The notes beneath the pieces are model-generated. The model was not told where the DNA came from. It made no database searches and worked only from the letters and a program-made list of their open reading frames with translations. Made by a program: the position numbers and the translations under genes. Positions 45,334-54,612 of a stretch of DNA of 64,000 nucleotides are shown one piece after another. Source of the stretch: Kerstersia similis (GTDB lineage Bacteria > Pseudomonadota > Gammaproteobacteria > Burkholderiales > Burkholderiaceae_B); NCBI RefSeq assembly GCF_965139615.1, contig NZ_CBCSIQ010000015.1:37193-101192 (forward strand), written 5' to 3'. The first letter of the stretch is position 1, and every line of letters starts with the position of its first letter.

Positions 45334-47073
45334 ATGGCAGTTTCCGGCGATGCCGCACCCAGCGGCCGCTATCAGCGGGTTTCCGGAGAGAAAGCCGGCG
45401 GCGCAACCTATACGCCGGGCGTGCTCTCGGATTTCGTCGCCGCACGCATGGTGGAAGTCCTGGCGCAATTGCCGCAGGGCAGGCGCCTGCGCGTGCTCGA
45501 CCCCGGCGTGGGGGAGGGCGAACTGCTGCTCAGCCTGCTGGCGGAACTGCAGCGGCGTGCCATCACTGATATAGATGTGCATGCTTTTGAAACCGATGCT
45601 GCGGCCTTGGCCGTGACCCGGCAGCGCCTGGAAACCGCATTCCCGCAGGCCACGCTGCATATGGTTCATGGCAGCTTCCTGGATTATGCCTTGGCTCAGC
45701 CGGACGATCAGGCAGAGCATGGGAGCGCCTACTTTGATCTGGTGATCGCCAATCCGCCCTATATCCGTACTCAGGTGCTCGGAGCTGTCCAGGCGCGCTG
45801 GCTTGCCAATCAGTTCGGGCTCAAGGGCCGGGTCGATATGTACCATGCCTTTGTGGCGGGCATTGCGCGGGTGCTGCACGTAGGGGGCCTGGCTGGCCTG
45901 ATCGTTTCCAACCGCTTCATGAGCACGCGTTCGGGCGCCGTGGTAAGGGCCATGTTGCGGCGTCATTTCCGTATCCGCCATGTCTGGGATCTGGGTGATA
46001 CCCGCTTGTTCGATACCGCGGTGCTGCCCGCGGTACTTTTGCTGGAACGGGGGGCGCCGGACGCTGGAGCGGCGACGGCCGGTTTTGTATCGGCCTATGA
46101 GGCAAGCGCAGACGTGGATGAAAAAAGCCGGCGCGTGCCCGATGCGATTGCAGCATTGCTGCGTCCGGGGCTGGCGCAGTTGCCGGATGGCCGCCAGCTG
46201 CGCGTCACCCATGGCAAGCTGGATGCCGGTATCCGTCCTCAGGATAACTGGCGCATCGCGACCGGTGCGGGGGATGATTGGCTGCGTACGGTCGCGGCCC
46301 ATACCTGGAAGCATTTTGGCAATCTGGGCAAGATCCGGGTGGGGGTCAAGACCTGTGCCGACAAAGTCTTCATTCGTCAGGACTGGCAGCAGGCAGCGCC
46401 TGGCGGCCTGCCCGAATTGCTGCGGCCGCTGACGACGCACCATATCGCCCGGCGGTTCCGCGCCGAAGCGCCGGCGCGGCAGCGGCAGATCCTTTATCCC
46501 CACGGTTCGCGCGAAGGCCGGCGCATTGCGCTGGATCTGGCGCAGTTTCCCCGCAGCGCGGCCTACCTCGAGCAGCATCGTGAGACGCTGACGGCACGCA
46601 GCTACGTGATGGAAGGGGGGCGCCATTGGTACGAAATCTGGGTGCCGCAGGATCCGGCGCGCTGGGCCTTGCCCAAGCTGGTGTTCCGCGATATTGCCGA
46701 GGCACCGACTTTCTGGGTTGACCTGGAGGGCAGCGTGGTCAATGGCGATTGCTACTGGCTGGCGGCGGAAACCCCGGAAGCGGAAGATTTGTTGTGGCTG
46801 GCGGCGGCCGTCGCCAATTCCTCATTCATCGAGCGTTTCTACGATGAAAACTTCCAGAACAAACTGTACGCCGGCCGTCGCCGTTTCATTACCCAGTATG
46901 TCGAGCGGTTTCCTCTGCCAGACCCGGCGTTGCCCCTGAGCCGGGAAATCGCAGCGGCGGCCAGGCGCATCCATGAACTGGCGGGCACTCCCGAGGCCGA
47001 CGCGCTGGCGCACGATCTAGACCAGCAGGTCTGGCGCGTGTTCGGTGTCGGCCCTAAAAAAACCGGCCGGTAA
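45334..47073 (+). CDS. N6-adenine DNA methyltransferase (Eco57I/TaqI-like) of a type II restriction-modification system
   Basis: A 579-residue enzyme. The SAM-binding motif lies around RLRVLDPGVGEGELLLSLL. The catalytic NPPY at residues 140-143 (in LVIANPPYIRTQ) marks adenine-N6 methylation. The C-terminal half has target-recognition features of the TaqI-C type, such as KIRVGVKTCADKVFI, HWYEIWVPQDPARWALPKLVFRDI and NSSFIERFYDENFQNKLYAGRRRF. GGAAGA lies about six bases before ATG 45334. The adjacent minus-strand gene has a PD-(D/E)XK-like site, so I call an RM pair. Recognition sequence unknown. The two coding regions overlap tail to tail by 57 bases. Confidence 0.85.
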   Translation: MAVSGDAAPSGRYQRVSGEKAGGATYTPGVLSDFVAARMVEVLAQLPQGRRLRVLDPGVGEGELLLSLLAELQRRAITDIDVHAFETDAAALAVTRQRLETAFPQATLHMVHGSFLDYALAQPDDQAEHGSAYFDLVIANPPYIRTQVLGAVQARWLANQFGLKGRVDMYHAFVAGIARVLHVGGLAGLIVSNRFMSTRSGAVVRAMLRRHFRIRHVWDLGDTRLFDTAVLPAVLLLERGAPDAGAATAGFVSAYEASADVDEKSRRVPDAIAALLRPGLAQLPDGRQLRVTHGKLDAGIRPQDNWRIATGAGDDWLRTVAAHTWKHFGNLGKIRVGVKTCADKVFIRQDWQQAAPGGLPELLRPLTTHHIARRFRAEAPARQRQILYPHGSREGRRIALDLAQFPRSAAYLEQHRETLTARSYVMEGGRHWYEIWVPQDPARWALPKLVFRDIAEAPTFWVDLEGSVVNGDCYWLAAETPEAEDLLWLAAAVANSSFIERFYDENFQNKLYAGRRRFITQYVERFPLPDPALPLSREIAAAARRIHELAGTPEADALAHDLDQQVWRVFGVGPKKTGR

Positions 47074-48117
47074 GGGAATCTGCAGCTTCTTGTTCAGACC
47101 TTTGCCCTGGAACTGCGTAAAGCGGGTGAAGAAGTCTGCGCCGGTGCTGACAATCAGGTGCGTCAATGTCACCGTGCGCCCATCGGTACGGGCATAGAAC
47201 ACGGCGTAGCGGACATCACAATGGCGTGGCTGGTGGCCGTCGAGCTGCGGAACATCCAGCAGGTCCGGCCCGGAGGGCAAGGCCAGGCCCAGGTCTATCG
47301 TCGGGCTGGTCTGCAGCTTGACTTCCAGCAGTTGCTGCCGCACATCGGGAAACTGGCCGTCATCCTGGTAATGCTGATAACCGAGCTGGCGGCAGACAAG
47401 TTCATGCAGGCCGGCGCCACGGTTGCGTTCCTGGTCGGCGCCCAGGTCGGGGAAGCTGTTGCCGACCAGCGGCGCGAGCCGCTGGAACACCTCGGCGATG
47501 GGCAACAGGGCGCCGGCGCTTGGGTAGGAGACCGGCGTAACCGAGGAAAGCAGCAGGCCGGGCCGGGTCAGGGGGGCGATGGCGGCCGTGTCCCGCAGTG
47601 AGACCAGTTCGGCCGTGTTCTCGCCGACCAGACAGCGCGCCTGGTATTTCTGGGTCAAGGTGCCCGTGGTGTCCAGTTGCGCCAGCGTGTCGCCCGTCAC
47701 CACGCGTACCTGGCTGATGCAATCGGCACCGTTGACGCGGATCAGCACGTAGCGGCGCGAGGGGGAAAGCTCTTCGTTCCAGACCTGCAGGTTATTGGCT
47801 TTTTGCACATAGGTATCGAACCATTGTCCTGGGAAACGCGGCTGCACCTTGCGGAATGAGGGGGGCAAAGGGTAGCCCAGGGCCTGGCAGACATATTGCT
47901 TGGCAACCTTGGAGCGGGTGCGCAGCGGCAAGCCCGCCAGCGACATGCCGCGCAACGCATCATCCAGCAAAATCTCAAGGTCGGGGGTGGGAATCCAGAG
48001 CGCCGGGTCGCCGATGGCGATAGGGTCGTAGATGCTCAGACCGGCGGCGCGTATGTTTGCGACATAAGGAATGGCTGGGCGGGTGGCGGCGGTAACTGAC
48101 ATGGATGAAACGCTCAT
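47017..48117 (-). CDS. Putative type II restriction endonuclease partner
   Basis: A 366-residue protein. A PD-(D/E)XK nuclease site is suggested by FPDVRQQLLEVKLQ, with Asp258, Glu265 and Lys267 in the correct spacing order. The rest is not a family I can name with certainty; the length and an adenine-methyltransferase partner bring AccI-type enzymes to mind, but this is unverified. It converges on the methyltransferase, overlapping it by 57 bases, so its last 18 codons are antisense to the methyltransferase end. ATG 48117 and ATG 48102 are both possible starts. Confidence 0.65.
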   Translation of the reverse strand: MSVSSMSVTAATRPAIPYVANIRAAGLSIYDPIAIGDPALWIPTPDLEILLDDALRGMSLAGLPLRTRSKVAKQYVCQALGYPLPPSFRKVQPRFPGQWFDTYVQKANNLQVWNEELSPSRRYVLIRVNGADCISQVRVVTGDTLAQLDTTGTLTQKYQARCLVGENTAELVSLRDTAAIAPLTRPGLLLSSVTPVSYPSAGALLPIAEVFQRLAPLVGNSFPDLGADQERNRGAGLHELVCRQLGYQHYQDDGQFPDVRQQLLEVKLQTSPTIDLGLALPSGPDLLDVPQLDGHQPRHCDVRYAVFYARTDGRTVTLTHLIVSTGADFFTRFTQFQGKGLNKKLQIPLPAGFFRADTEHAPDLLV

Positions 48118-48355
48118 GAAGCAGCGGGACGGACGGGGGGGACGCAGGTGCAGGCCCCGGAGCCGGCATTGTAGGACAGTGCTGTTGAATCATATGCTCA
48201 TGCTTGTGCCGCTGGAACGGAAAGCGATAATCTAGGCGATTGACCACGTGCGCGTGCCGGTCAGGTCCAGCGTTTGGGCGTTCAACGTTCAGCGTTCCGC
48301 TTTCGGCGCTCGGTTCGGGGCCGGGGTTATTCATTTGATTCATCGGGATATCGAC

Positions 48356-49126
48356 ATGAGCAAGAAAAAAGTAGTTTTCATTACCGGCGCAACCTCGGGT
48401 TTCGGCCGTGCCACGGCACGCCGCTTCGCCGATGCCGGTTGGGCTCTGGTATTGTCCGGGCGGCGCTACGAGCGCCTGGAGGCGCTCAAGCAGGAACTGC
48501 AAGACAAGGTGCCGGTGCATATCGCAGCCCTCGATGTCCGCGATGCCGAGGCAGTCAGCGCAATGGTCGCCGCTGTTCCAGCGGAATTTCGTCCGATTAC
48601 CACGCTGGTCAACAATGCCGGCCTGGCCCTGGCGCCGGAGCCTGCCCAGAAGGTGGCGCTGGAAGACTGGCACACCATGATTGATACCAACGTCAAGGGT
48701 CTGGTCAATGTGACGCATGCCTTGTTGCCGCAACTGCTGGAAACCGGCGCCGGGGCAAGCATCGTCAATCTGGGGTCGGTGGCGGGCGAATGGCCGTACC
48801 CTGGCAGCCATGTCTATGGGGCGTCCAAGGCATTCGTCAAACAGTTTTCCTACAATTTGCGCTGTGACCTGATTTCCACGGGAGTACGTGTGACCGACCT
48901 GGCGCCGGGCATGGCGGAAACGGAGTTCACGCTGGTGCGCACCCGGGGAGACCAGGGCGCATCGGAAAAACTGTATCGAGGGACGCATCCGTTGTCGGCG
49001 GAGGATATCGCCGAGCAGATTTTCTACATTGCGACGCTGCCGCCGCACATCAATATCAATCGCCTGGAAATCATGCCCAGCCGTCAGGCCTGGGCACCCT
49101 TCGCGGTGGATCGCGACCCGGCGTGA
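48356..49126 (+). CDS. Short-chain dehydrogenase, YdfG-like 3-hydroxy acid dehydrogenase
   Basis: A 256-residue NADP-type SDR. The Rossmann motif is FITGATSGFGRATARRFADAG with SGRRYERLEAL (arginines suggest NADP). LVNNAGLAL, the catalytic Ser in IVNLGSVAGEWPY, and the YGASK catalytic Tyr/Lys follow. The tail (ININRLEIMPSRQAWAPF) closely resembles E. coli YdfG, which oxidises L-allo-threonine, serine and 3-hydroxypropionate-type substrates. ATG 48356 is preferred over longer in-frame starts. It lies beyond the RM pair and is followed by a GST gene. Confidence 0.9.
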   Translation: MSKKKVVFITGATSGFGRATARRFADAGWALVLSGRRYERLEALKQELQDKVPVHIAALDVRDAEAVSAMVAAVPAEFRPITTLVNNAGLALAPEPAQKVALEDWHTMIDTNVKGLVNVTHALLPQLLETGAGASIVNLGSVAGEWPYPGSHVYGASKAFVKQFSYNLRCDLISTGVRVTDLAPGMAETEFTLVRTRGDQGASEKLYRGTHPLSAEDIAEQIFYIATLPPHININRLEIMPSRQAWAPFAVDRDPA

Positions 49127-49300
49127 AGCGCAGCAGGGCGAATCTCTCCAGATTGAGCCTGTCCGTGCGCACTTGCCGCGCTCGGGCAGGCATTGCAGGG
49201 GCTTTCATGCGCTGGCGCAAGTCGGTGCCGGTCGTTATGATGATTTGCTGGCCGCTGCTAGGCGGCGGCATGTCCTTCCTGCCAACTGGAGATAGACGGC

Positions 49301-49906
49301 ATGAAACTCTACTATATGCCCGGCGCCTGCGCGCTGGCACCCCACATCGTCGCCAATGAGCTTGGCATCAAGCTGGATCTGATCCGGGTCAGCATGTCCA
49401 CCAAGCAGACCGAGCATGGCGAAGACTTCCTGGCCATTAATCCCAATGGCTATGTCCCGGCGTTGGTGCTGGATGATGGCCAGGTGCTGACGGAAGTGGC
49501 GGCGCTGGTTCAATATCTGGCTGACCAGAAGCCGGAAGCAGGGTTGCTGCCGCCGGTTGGCCAGTTGGCGCATTATCGTGTGCTGGAAGCTTTGTCTTTT
49601 GCCGGAACGGAACTGCACAAGGCATTTGCCGCGTTCTTCCGGCCCGGAACGCCGGAAGAGACCAAGGAGGCCAGCCGCGAACTCCTGAAAAAACGTATCG
49701 GTTTCGTTGACAACCTGTTGGCGAAACAGGCGTATATCGCAGGTGAGACCTATACGATTGCCGACGCTTACGCCTGGGTCGTGTTGAGCTGGGCACGCAT
49801 CGTCAAATTTGATCTGTCGGCGTTTGCGCATGTCCAGCGCTGGCAAGCAACGATTGCTGCCCGGCCGGCAGTGCAATTGAGTCTGAAGGAAGAGGGCCTG
49901 GCCTGA
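49301..49906 (+). CDS. gstA: Glutathione S-transferase, bacterial beta class (GstA-like)
   Basis: A 201-residue protein. The thioredoxin-fold N-terminus MKLYYMPGACALAPHI holds the beta-class cysteine near residue 10. NPNGYVPALVLDDG, LTEVAALVQYLAD, FAGTELHKAFAAFFRP and TIADAYAWVVL match E. coli GstA from memory. It conjugates or reduces electrophiles with glutathione in the cytoplasm. GGAGA lies about eight bases before the ATG. Confidence 0.92.
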   Translation: MKLYYMPGACALAPHIVANELGIKLDLIRVSMSTKQTEHGEDFLAINPNGYVPALVLDDGQVLTEVAALVQYLADQKPEAGLLPPVGQLAHYRVLEALSFAGTELHKAFAAFFRPGTPEETKEASRELLKKRIGFVDNLLAKQAYIAGETYTIADAYAWVVLSWARIVKFDLSAFAHVQRWQATIAARPAVQLSLKEEGLA

Positions 49907-50303
49907 TTCCGGGCAGGCGGATGCCAGGATGCGTCATTGGCCGGTCTGGCCGTGTCACCATGCATCGCCGCCGCCCGCGTTCTGCGGGTCAGGCGGCCTG
50001 TCAGGCAAAGGCAAAGACAAGGGCAAGGTGGGCGGCCCGGAGCATGCCGTGCCAGCAGCGTTGGCGCTGACCGCATCATCGGTTCATTGCCATGCGTTAC
50101 ACCGGTGTTTGGCATGGCCGATAAGGTGGCTACCCGGTCTGGCCCACGATCAATGGTTAGCTGCCGGCTGATTTTTGTCAACACGCAAGAACTTGAAATC
50201 TGTCGATAAGCGTCCTGCAAGGTTAGAATGACCCGAAATTTGTGATGATTTGGCACGTGAAGGCCGTTAGGCCGGCGCGTGCTCTGCTTATCTTGCCTGC
50301 CTC
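49907..50303. other. Non-coding stretch between gstA and the second diguanylate cyclase gene
   Basis: No gene is supported; short overlapping frames on both strands lack ribosome sites and family resemblance. The right part (about 50165-50250) is less GC-rich and contains TTGAAA and TTAGAAT, spaced too widely for a normal promoter. It presumably holds the promoter for the downstream gene. Confidence 0.3.
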
Positions 50304-51539
50304 ATGCCAGATCCCGTCAGCATTTTGATCGTCACCATTATCTCGGCCCTGTTGAGCCTGGGCGTGCTGGGCTCCATGCTGAGCGCCAGGGTGGCAGGGG
50401 TGCGCGATTGGGTTGTAGGCTGTTCCCTTTCCATCGTTTCCCTGCTCCTGGTTTGCACACAGGCATATGGGTGGCCCAGGGCCATATCGGTCGTGGCCTC
50501 GAATCAGTTGCTGATGCTGGGGCTCTTGATCATTTTGCAGGGTTGCCGGAAGTTCGCCGGCATCAAGCCGGGACGGCAGGCGGAATATATCGCGTGGCTG
50601 CTGGTGCTGGTGGGCATGTGGTACTGGACATACCCTAGCGATAATCTGAATGCACGTGTGGTTCTGGTTTCCGCATTCCACTCCTATATCTATTTTTCTG
50701 TGGCGTGGGTCTGTTACCGCATCCGGCCCGAAGGGCATTTCTCCTACGCTTACAGCTTTGTCTGCGTGGCGACATGCATCGGCGGGTTGACGCATGCGGC
50801 ACGCGGCCTGGCTTATGGCCTGGGTATGCTGCATCAGACGCATTTACTGGAAAGTTCTGCCGCCACGACCTTGTTCCTTGGGTTGGGGGTGGTGGCGCTG
50901 CCGTGCCTGGCTGCCGGCATGGTCATGCTGGTACATGACCGCCTGGTCCGGCGCCTGGAGCATCTGGCCAGCGTCGATGAACTGACAGGCGCGCAGATGC
51001 GCCGTTCCTGCCTTGTTCAGGCTGAGCGAGCCCTGCGCATTGCAGTACGCACCGGCCGCCCCTTGTCCCTGGCAATGATTGATCTGGACCGCTTCAAGGC
51101 CATCAACGATAGCCGTGGCCATGCGGCAGGTGATCGTGTGCTCAAGCATTTTGGCGGGTTGGTCGGCGGCAGTCTCAGGGCCAGCGATATTTTCGGACGC
51201 CTGGGCGGCGAGGAGTTCATCGTCATTTGCCCGGAAACAACGCAGCTGGAAGGGGTGAAAATGCTCGAACGCATGCAGCGTCTGATTCAGACGGTGCCCT
51301 GCATGGTCGATGGCGAGGAGTTGCCCTACACCTTCAGCGCTGGCGTCGGCATCTACAAACCGGGCGAATCCCTGGCGGATTTGATGGCCCGGGTGGATGA
51401 AACGCTGTATGTGGCCAAGTCCCGGGGGCGTGATTGCATTGTCGAAGCCCCGCCGGACTGGCGGGTGGACAAAGCGACAACCGTAGGGGCTGATGCCCGT
51501 TCGCCGGCTGCCGGATCGGCCGTGGAAGGCAAAGCCTGA
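50304..51539 (+). CDS. Membrane-bound diguanylate cyclase (GGEEF), second copy
   Basis: A 411-residue protein. About six or seven hydrophobic segments fill residues 1-210. The GGDEF domain follows: AMIDLDRFKAINDSRGHAAGD, GGEEF at 301-305 and an RxxD inhibitory site RASD at 292-295. It is similar in plan to the cyclase at 29883, but the membrane halves differ in sequence. It should synthesise cyclic di-GMP, with product inhibition. The input signal is unknown. The last 30 residues or so are low-complexity. Confidence 0.9.
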   Translation: MPDPVSILIVTIISALLSLGVLGSMLSARVAGVRDWVVGCSLSIVSLLLVCTQAYGWPRAISVVASNQLLMLGLLIILQGCRKFAGIKPGRQAEYIAWLLVLVGMWYWTYPSDNLNARVVLVSAFHSYIYFSVAWVCYRIRPEGHFSYAYSFVCVATCIGGLTHAARGLAYGLGMLHQTHLLESSAATTLFLGLGVVALPCLAAGMVMLVHDRLVRRLEHLASVDELTGAQMRRSCLVQAERALRIAVRTGRPLSLAMIDLDRFKAINDSRGHAAGDRVLKHFGGLVGGSLRASDIFGRLGGEEFIVICPETTQLEGVKMLERMQRLIQTVPCMVDGEELPYTFSAGVGIYKPGESLADLMARVDETLYVAKSRGRDCIVEAPPDWRVDKATTVGADARSPAAGSAVEGKA

Positions 51540-51694
51540 GCGCTGCATTTGCTCGCAATCTTTTCCGCTGTGTTACGACATCGTCCCGGCAGCGTGCGGA
51601 ACGGGAGAAATCGAAGTGGCATACTGCCGTCGTCACGGCATGCATACGCATATGAGCATGCCGGTTTTCCCGATGATGTTCATGCAGCTGTAAG

Positions 51695-53410
51695 ATGACT
51701 ACGAAAAATCCTGTTTATCAAAGACGCCTTCTGTTGGGTTCCACCGGGGCATTGTCAGGCCTGCTCTGTTGGTGGCTGAGCATGCGGCTGGAGGCGTCCG
51801 AGACGCAGCCTTTTTGGGTGCTGGCGCTGGTGGCCGCTGCGACGCTGAGCCTTGCCGGTCTCTCATTGTTGCCCAGGCTGCCGTTGCGCCGGGCGTTGCC
51901 GGCAGCCGGGGGGCTGGCCGTGATTTGTGGCGGCCTGGCGGCTATCGGCATGGGGGACTACCAGGATGTCCGTGCTTTTGCCGCTGCGCCGCAAATGTGG
52001 GCAGGGTTGGGACTGTTGCCCGTGATTGCCGTGCCTTTTCTGGCGGCCGGGTTGGCGCAGCCTGGCGGTTGGCGCAATTATCGGCTGTTGTTTGTGCATA
52101 GCTGGGATATCCTGTGCGCCTGGGCGGCGGCAGCGGTCTTCGCGGGAATTGCCTGGCTGGTTCTCATGGCCAGCAGCGCGTTGCTGGGCTTTGTCGGGAT
52201 TGATGTTCTTGGCCAAGTACTGACGCAGGCACCGGTAGCCGCCTTGGTGACTGGCGTCTTGATCGGCCTGGGGCTGGCTGTCTCGTCCGAATTGGGCAGT
52301 TATGTATCGCCGGTATTGCTGCTGCGTTTATTGCGTTTGCTGACGCCGTTGCTGCTGGTGGTCATGGTGGTGTTCATTGTCGCCTTGCCGTTTCGCGGCA
52401 CGGTGGGCCTCTCATTGGCTGCGCTATGTGTATGCGCCGTCTTTGGCGCTGCGACACTGGTGTCGGCGGTGATTGCCGAAGATGATGAAAACGCCAGTCC
52501 CTCACCCTTGCTGCGTTACGCCGCGCGTGGTTTGGGCGTGGTCATGCCCATCTTTGCATCGGTGGCATTGTGGGCCATGTACTTGCGCATTGCCCAGCAT
52601 GGTTTGACGCCGCAACGCGTTTGCGGCCTGACGGCCATCCTGGTGGCGGCGGGCTATGCGTTTGGCTATCTTTGGGCGGTTTGCCGTGACCAGGCCTGGA
52701 TGGCGCGGGTGCGCCAGGCCAATATTGTCATGGCTCTGGCCATGGTGGCGCTTGCCGTATTGTGGCTGACGCGGCTGTTGTCGCCGGAAAGCCTGTCGGT
52801 ATGGTCGCAGGTGTCCCGTGTCGAAGCTGGCCGGCTGGCTCCTGAAGACCTGCCTCTGGGGCAGATGCAATCCGCCTGGGGCAAACCCGGCCAGCAAGCG
52901 TTGGAACGCCTGAGCGCGCCGGGCGGTCCTTTGGAAGGCAAGCGTTTCGTGGACGAAGATGCAACAGAGGACGAGGAACTCAGCGAGGAGGAAATTGCCC
53001 GGCGTCTGCAGGAGCAGTTGCCCAGCCTGCCGGCTGAGCATCCCTTGCTGGCGGGGCTGGCGCAGAACTATCCGGGTTGGGACGCGGCGTATGTGTTGCG
53101 CTCTTGCAAGACCTTGACGCCTGCGGGGCATCCGGGGTGTCTGGTGGTTTTCGCGGCCTTGGATCCTGCGCGGCAAGAAGATCAGGCCATTGTGCTGGCG
53201 GTAGGCAGCCCGCAGGGCATCAGTGTGTTCTCCCGCTCCGGCGAAGATGGCGCCTGGCAGCGCGAGCGGGAATGGTTGTACAGCATGAAGCAGGACGATA
53301 TGGCGGCAATGATTGATGAGTTGCATGCCACGGGCGTGCAACTCATCACACCCCCGATCAAGGCGCTGCAGATAGGTGAAGGGTATATCAGCGTCATGCC
53401 GCAACGCTGA
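51695..53410 (+). CDS. DUF4153-like polytopic membrane protein
   Basis: A 571-residue protein. About ten membrane spans fill residues 15-365 (for example ILCAWAAAAVFAGIAWLVLM and LTPLLLVVMVVFIVALPF). A soluble C-terminal part (about 370-571) includes a very acidic stretch, EDATEDEELSEEEIA. I recognise the DUF4153 type of bacterial membrane protein, with no known function. The start ATG 51695 has no strong ribosome site. It is followed by a GC-rich hairpin and converges on an oxidoreductase gene. Confidence 0.7.
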   Translation: MTTKNPVYQRRLLLGSTGALSGLLCWWLSMRLEASETQPFWVLALVAAATLSLAGLSLLPRLPLRRALPAAGGLAVICGGLAAIGMGDYQDVRAFAAAPQMWAGLGLLPVIAVPFLAAGLAQPGGWRNYRLLFVHSWDILCAWAAAAVFAGIAWLVLMASSALLGFVGIDVLGQVLTQAPVAALVTGVLIGLGLAVSSELGSYVSPVLLLRLLRLLTPLLLVVMVVFIVALPFRGTVGLSLAALCVCAVFGAATLVSAVIAEDDENASPSPLLRYAARGLGVVMPIFASVALWAMYLRIAQHGLTPQRVCGLTAILVAAGYAFGYLWAVCRDQAWMARVRQANIVMALAMVALAVLWLTRLLSPESLSVWSQVSRVEAGRLAPEDLPLGQMQSAWGKPGQQALERLSAPGGPLEGKRFVDEDATEDEELSEEEIARRLQEQLPSLPAEHPLLAGLAQNYPGWDAAYVLRSCKTLTPAGHPGCLVVFAALDPARQEDQAIVLAVGSPQGISVFSRSGEDGAWQREREWLYSMKQDDMAAMIDELHATGVQLITPPIKALQIGEGYISVMPQR

Positions 53411-53429
53411 ATCGGCGGTGGGGGAGCGG

Positions 53430-53460
53430 GGCCCCTGGCCGCCCAGGAGAAGCCAGGGCC
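53430..53460. terminator. GC-rich hairpin between converging genes
   Basis: GGCCCCTGGC (53430-53439) pairs with GCCAGGGCC (53452-53460) with one bulged base, and flanking GGTGGGGG and ACCCC can extend it. There is no T-run, so this is at most a weak terminator. Confidence 0.3.
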
Positions 53461-53534
53461 ACCCCTCCGTTCAAGGCTATGTTGCCGCAGTGTTTGTGCG
53501 AGGTGTGGCGAAGGCTGCGGTGTGGTCCCGCGGC

Positions 53535-54425
53535 TCAACGCTGGCCGGGCAAGGACTTGCCGGCTGCTTGCAGACGCATGCTGGCAACTTCCCGTACCGC
53601 TTGATCCAGCTCTCCTGCCGGCAGGTCGATGAGCGGCGTTGCCCCCATCTTTTCCTGCACATCAGCGATCTTGTCAGCCAGGGCGCCCACGAAACCCAGT
53701 TCGTTATAGGTGGCCGCCACTTCCCGCATTTCCGCAGCACGACGCGTACCGTGATGTAGCGTGCGTTCAAACATATAGCGCGCACTGTCCGGCCAGCCCA
53801 GGCCCGGGAAGGTCTCTGCGAGGGAGCTGAGGACGCGATCCAGGCACCCGGTGGCCGCAGCCGCCAGCAGGGTTTCCACGGTCAAGGCTTCCAGGCCTTT
53901 GACAAACATGGAACGTACCATTTTGATGGCGGTGGCGGTACCCGGTTCGTCACCGACCCGCTCGAATCGGAAACCCAGGTTTTCCAGCGTCGGTGTCAGG
54001 GCGCAGGCCTGTGCGCCAGCCACCAGCACGGGTGTGGCGTGCCCCCTGGGGAGTACCGGAGCCATGACCGCCATATCCAGGTATTGCCCCTGGTGTTTAG
54101 CGACCAGTTTTGCCGATTGCTGTTTTCGGCCGGGAGAGACGGAGTTGATGTCGATAAACAGCTGGCCGGGTTCCAGGCTGTTCAGCGCGCTCTGCGCTGC
54201 ATTCAGACTTTGGTCGGCCGTCACGGCGCTGATGATCCAGTCGGCGCCGGCAATGGCAGCGGCGACCGTGTTTTCGAAACGTAGCCCACGGCTCAGCGCC
54301 GCTTGGCGCATGGCATCGTCCTGGCGGACATCGTAAGCGGCGATGATGCTGACGGCCGGCGCGCTGGCCAGGCTATCCGTGAAGGCGCGTGCTGCTTCGC
54401 CGAATCCGATAAACGCAATTTTCAT
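53535..54425 (-). CDS. NAD(P)-dependent oxidoreductase (6-phosphogluconate/hydroxyisobutyrate dehydrogenase-like, DUF1932 C-terminus)
   Basis: A 296-residue protein. The Rossmann start is MKIAFIGFGEAARAFTDSL. IISAVTADQSLNAAQ and LFIDINSVSPGRKQQSA place the substrate-binding strand, and GTATAIKMVRSMFVKGLEAL carries the catalytic lysine. The C-terminal domain resembles DUF1932. ATG 54425 has the ribosome site GAGAGGAAAG. Members of this group oxidise beta-hydroxy acids; the substrate here is unknown. It lies downstream of the tandem-HTH LysR gene and near Tct transporter genes, which suggests catabolism of an imported carboxylic acid. Confidence 0.82.
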   Translation of the reverse strand: MKIAFIGFGEAARAFTDSLASAPAVSIIAAYDVRQDDAMRQAALSRGLRFENTVAAAIAGADWIISAVTADQSLNAAQSALNSLEPGQLFIDINSVSPGRKQQSAKLVAKHQGQYLDMAVMAPVLPRGHATPVLVAGAQACALTPTLENLGFRFERVGDEPGTATAIKMVRSMFVKGLEALTVETLLAAAATGCLDRVLSSLAETFPGLGWPDSARYMFERTLHHGTRRAAEMREVAATYNELGFVGALADKIADVQEKMGATPLIDLPAGELDQAVREVASMRLQAAGKSLPGQR

Positions 54426-54579
54426 GTCTTTCCTCTCAAACAACCTTGGGTGCAGTGATGCATGGTGCGTTGTCCTCCCCGCAGCCCGGCAGGCGGGAGC
54501 GCACGGCGCTTCGGTATGAGCGGGGGGTGAGTGGATTTTAGGAGCGTGGACGGCCGGGGCGTCTTATCGGAAGTTTGTC

Positions 54580-54592
54580 ACTTGATATAAGT
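54580..54592. promoter_or_regulatory. Palindrome ahead of the oxidoreductase gene, possible LysR operator
   Basis: ACTTGATATAAGT has matching four-base arms (ACTT/AAGT) in the AT-rich part of the gap between the LysR gene and the oxidoreductase gene. Its size suits a LysR-type operator, but no second copy was found near tctA. Confidence 0.3.
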
Positions 54593-54612
54593 AATAGGGG
54601 AAGTTGATTTTT

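Noticed and set aside
45307..46626. A 439-codon open frame antisense to the methyltransferase gene, considered as a second restriction subunit
   Set aside because: No nuclease or specificity motif; the sense strand has an intact SAM site and NPPY.
48270..48310. Repeated GCGTTC/GTTC units before the short-chain dehydrogenase gene
   Set aside because: Short, imperfect and few; not distinguishable from chance.
49929..50209. Two short overlapping frames in the gap after gstA
   Set aside because: No ribosome site, no family features and composition of random GC-rich DNA.
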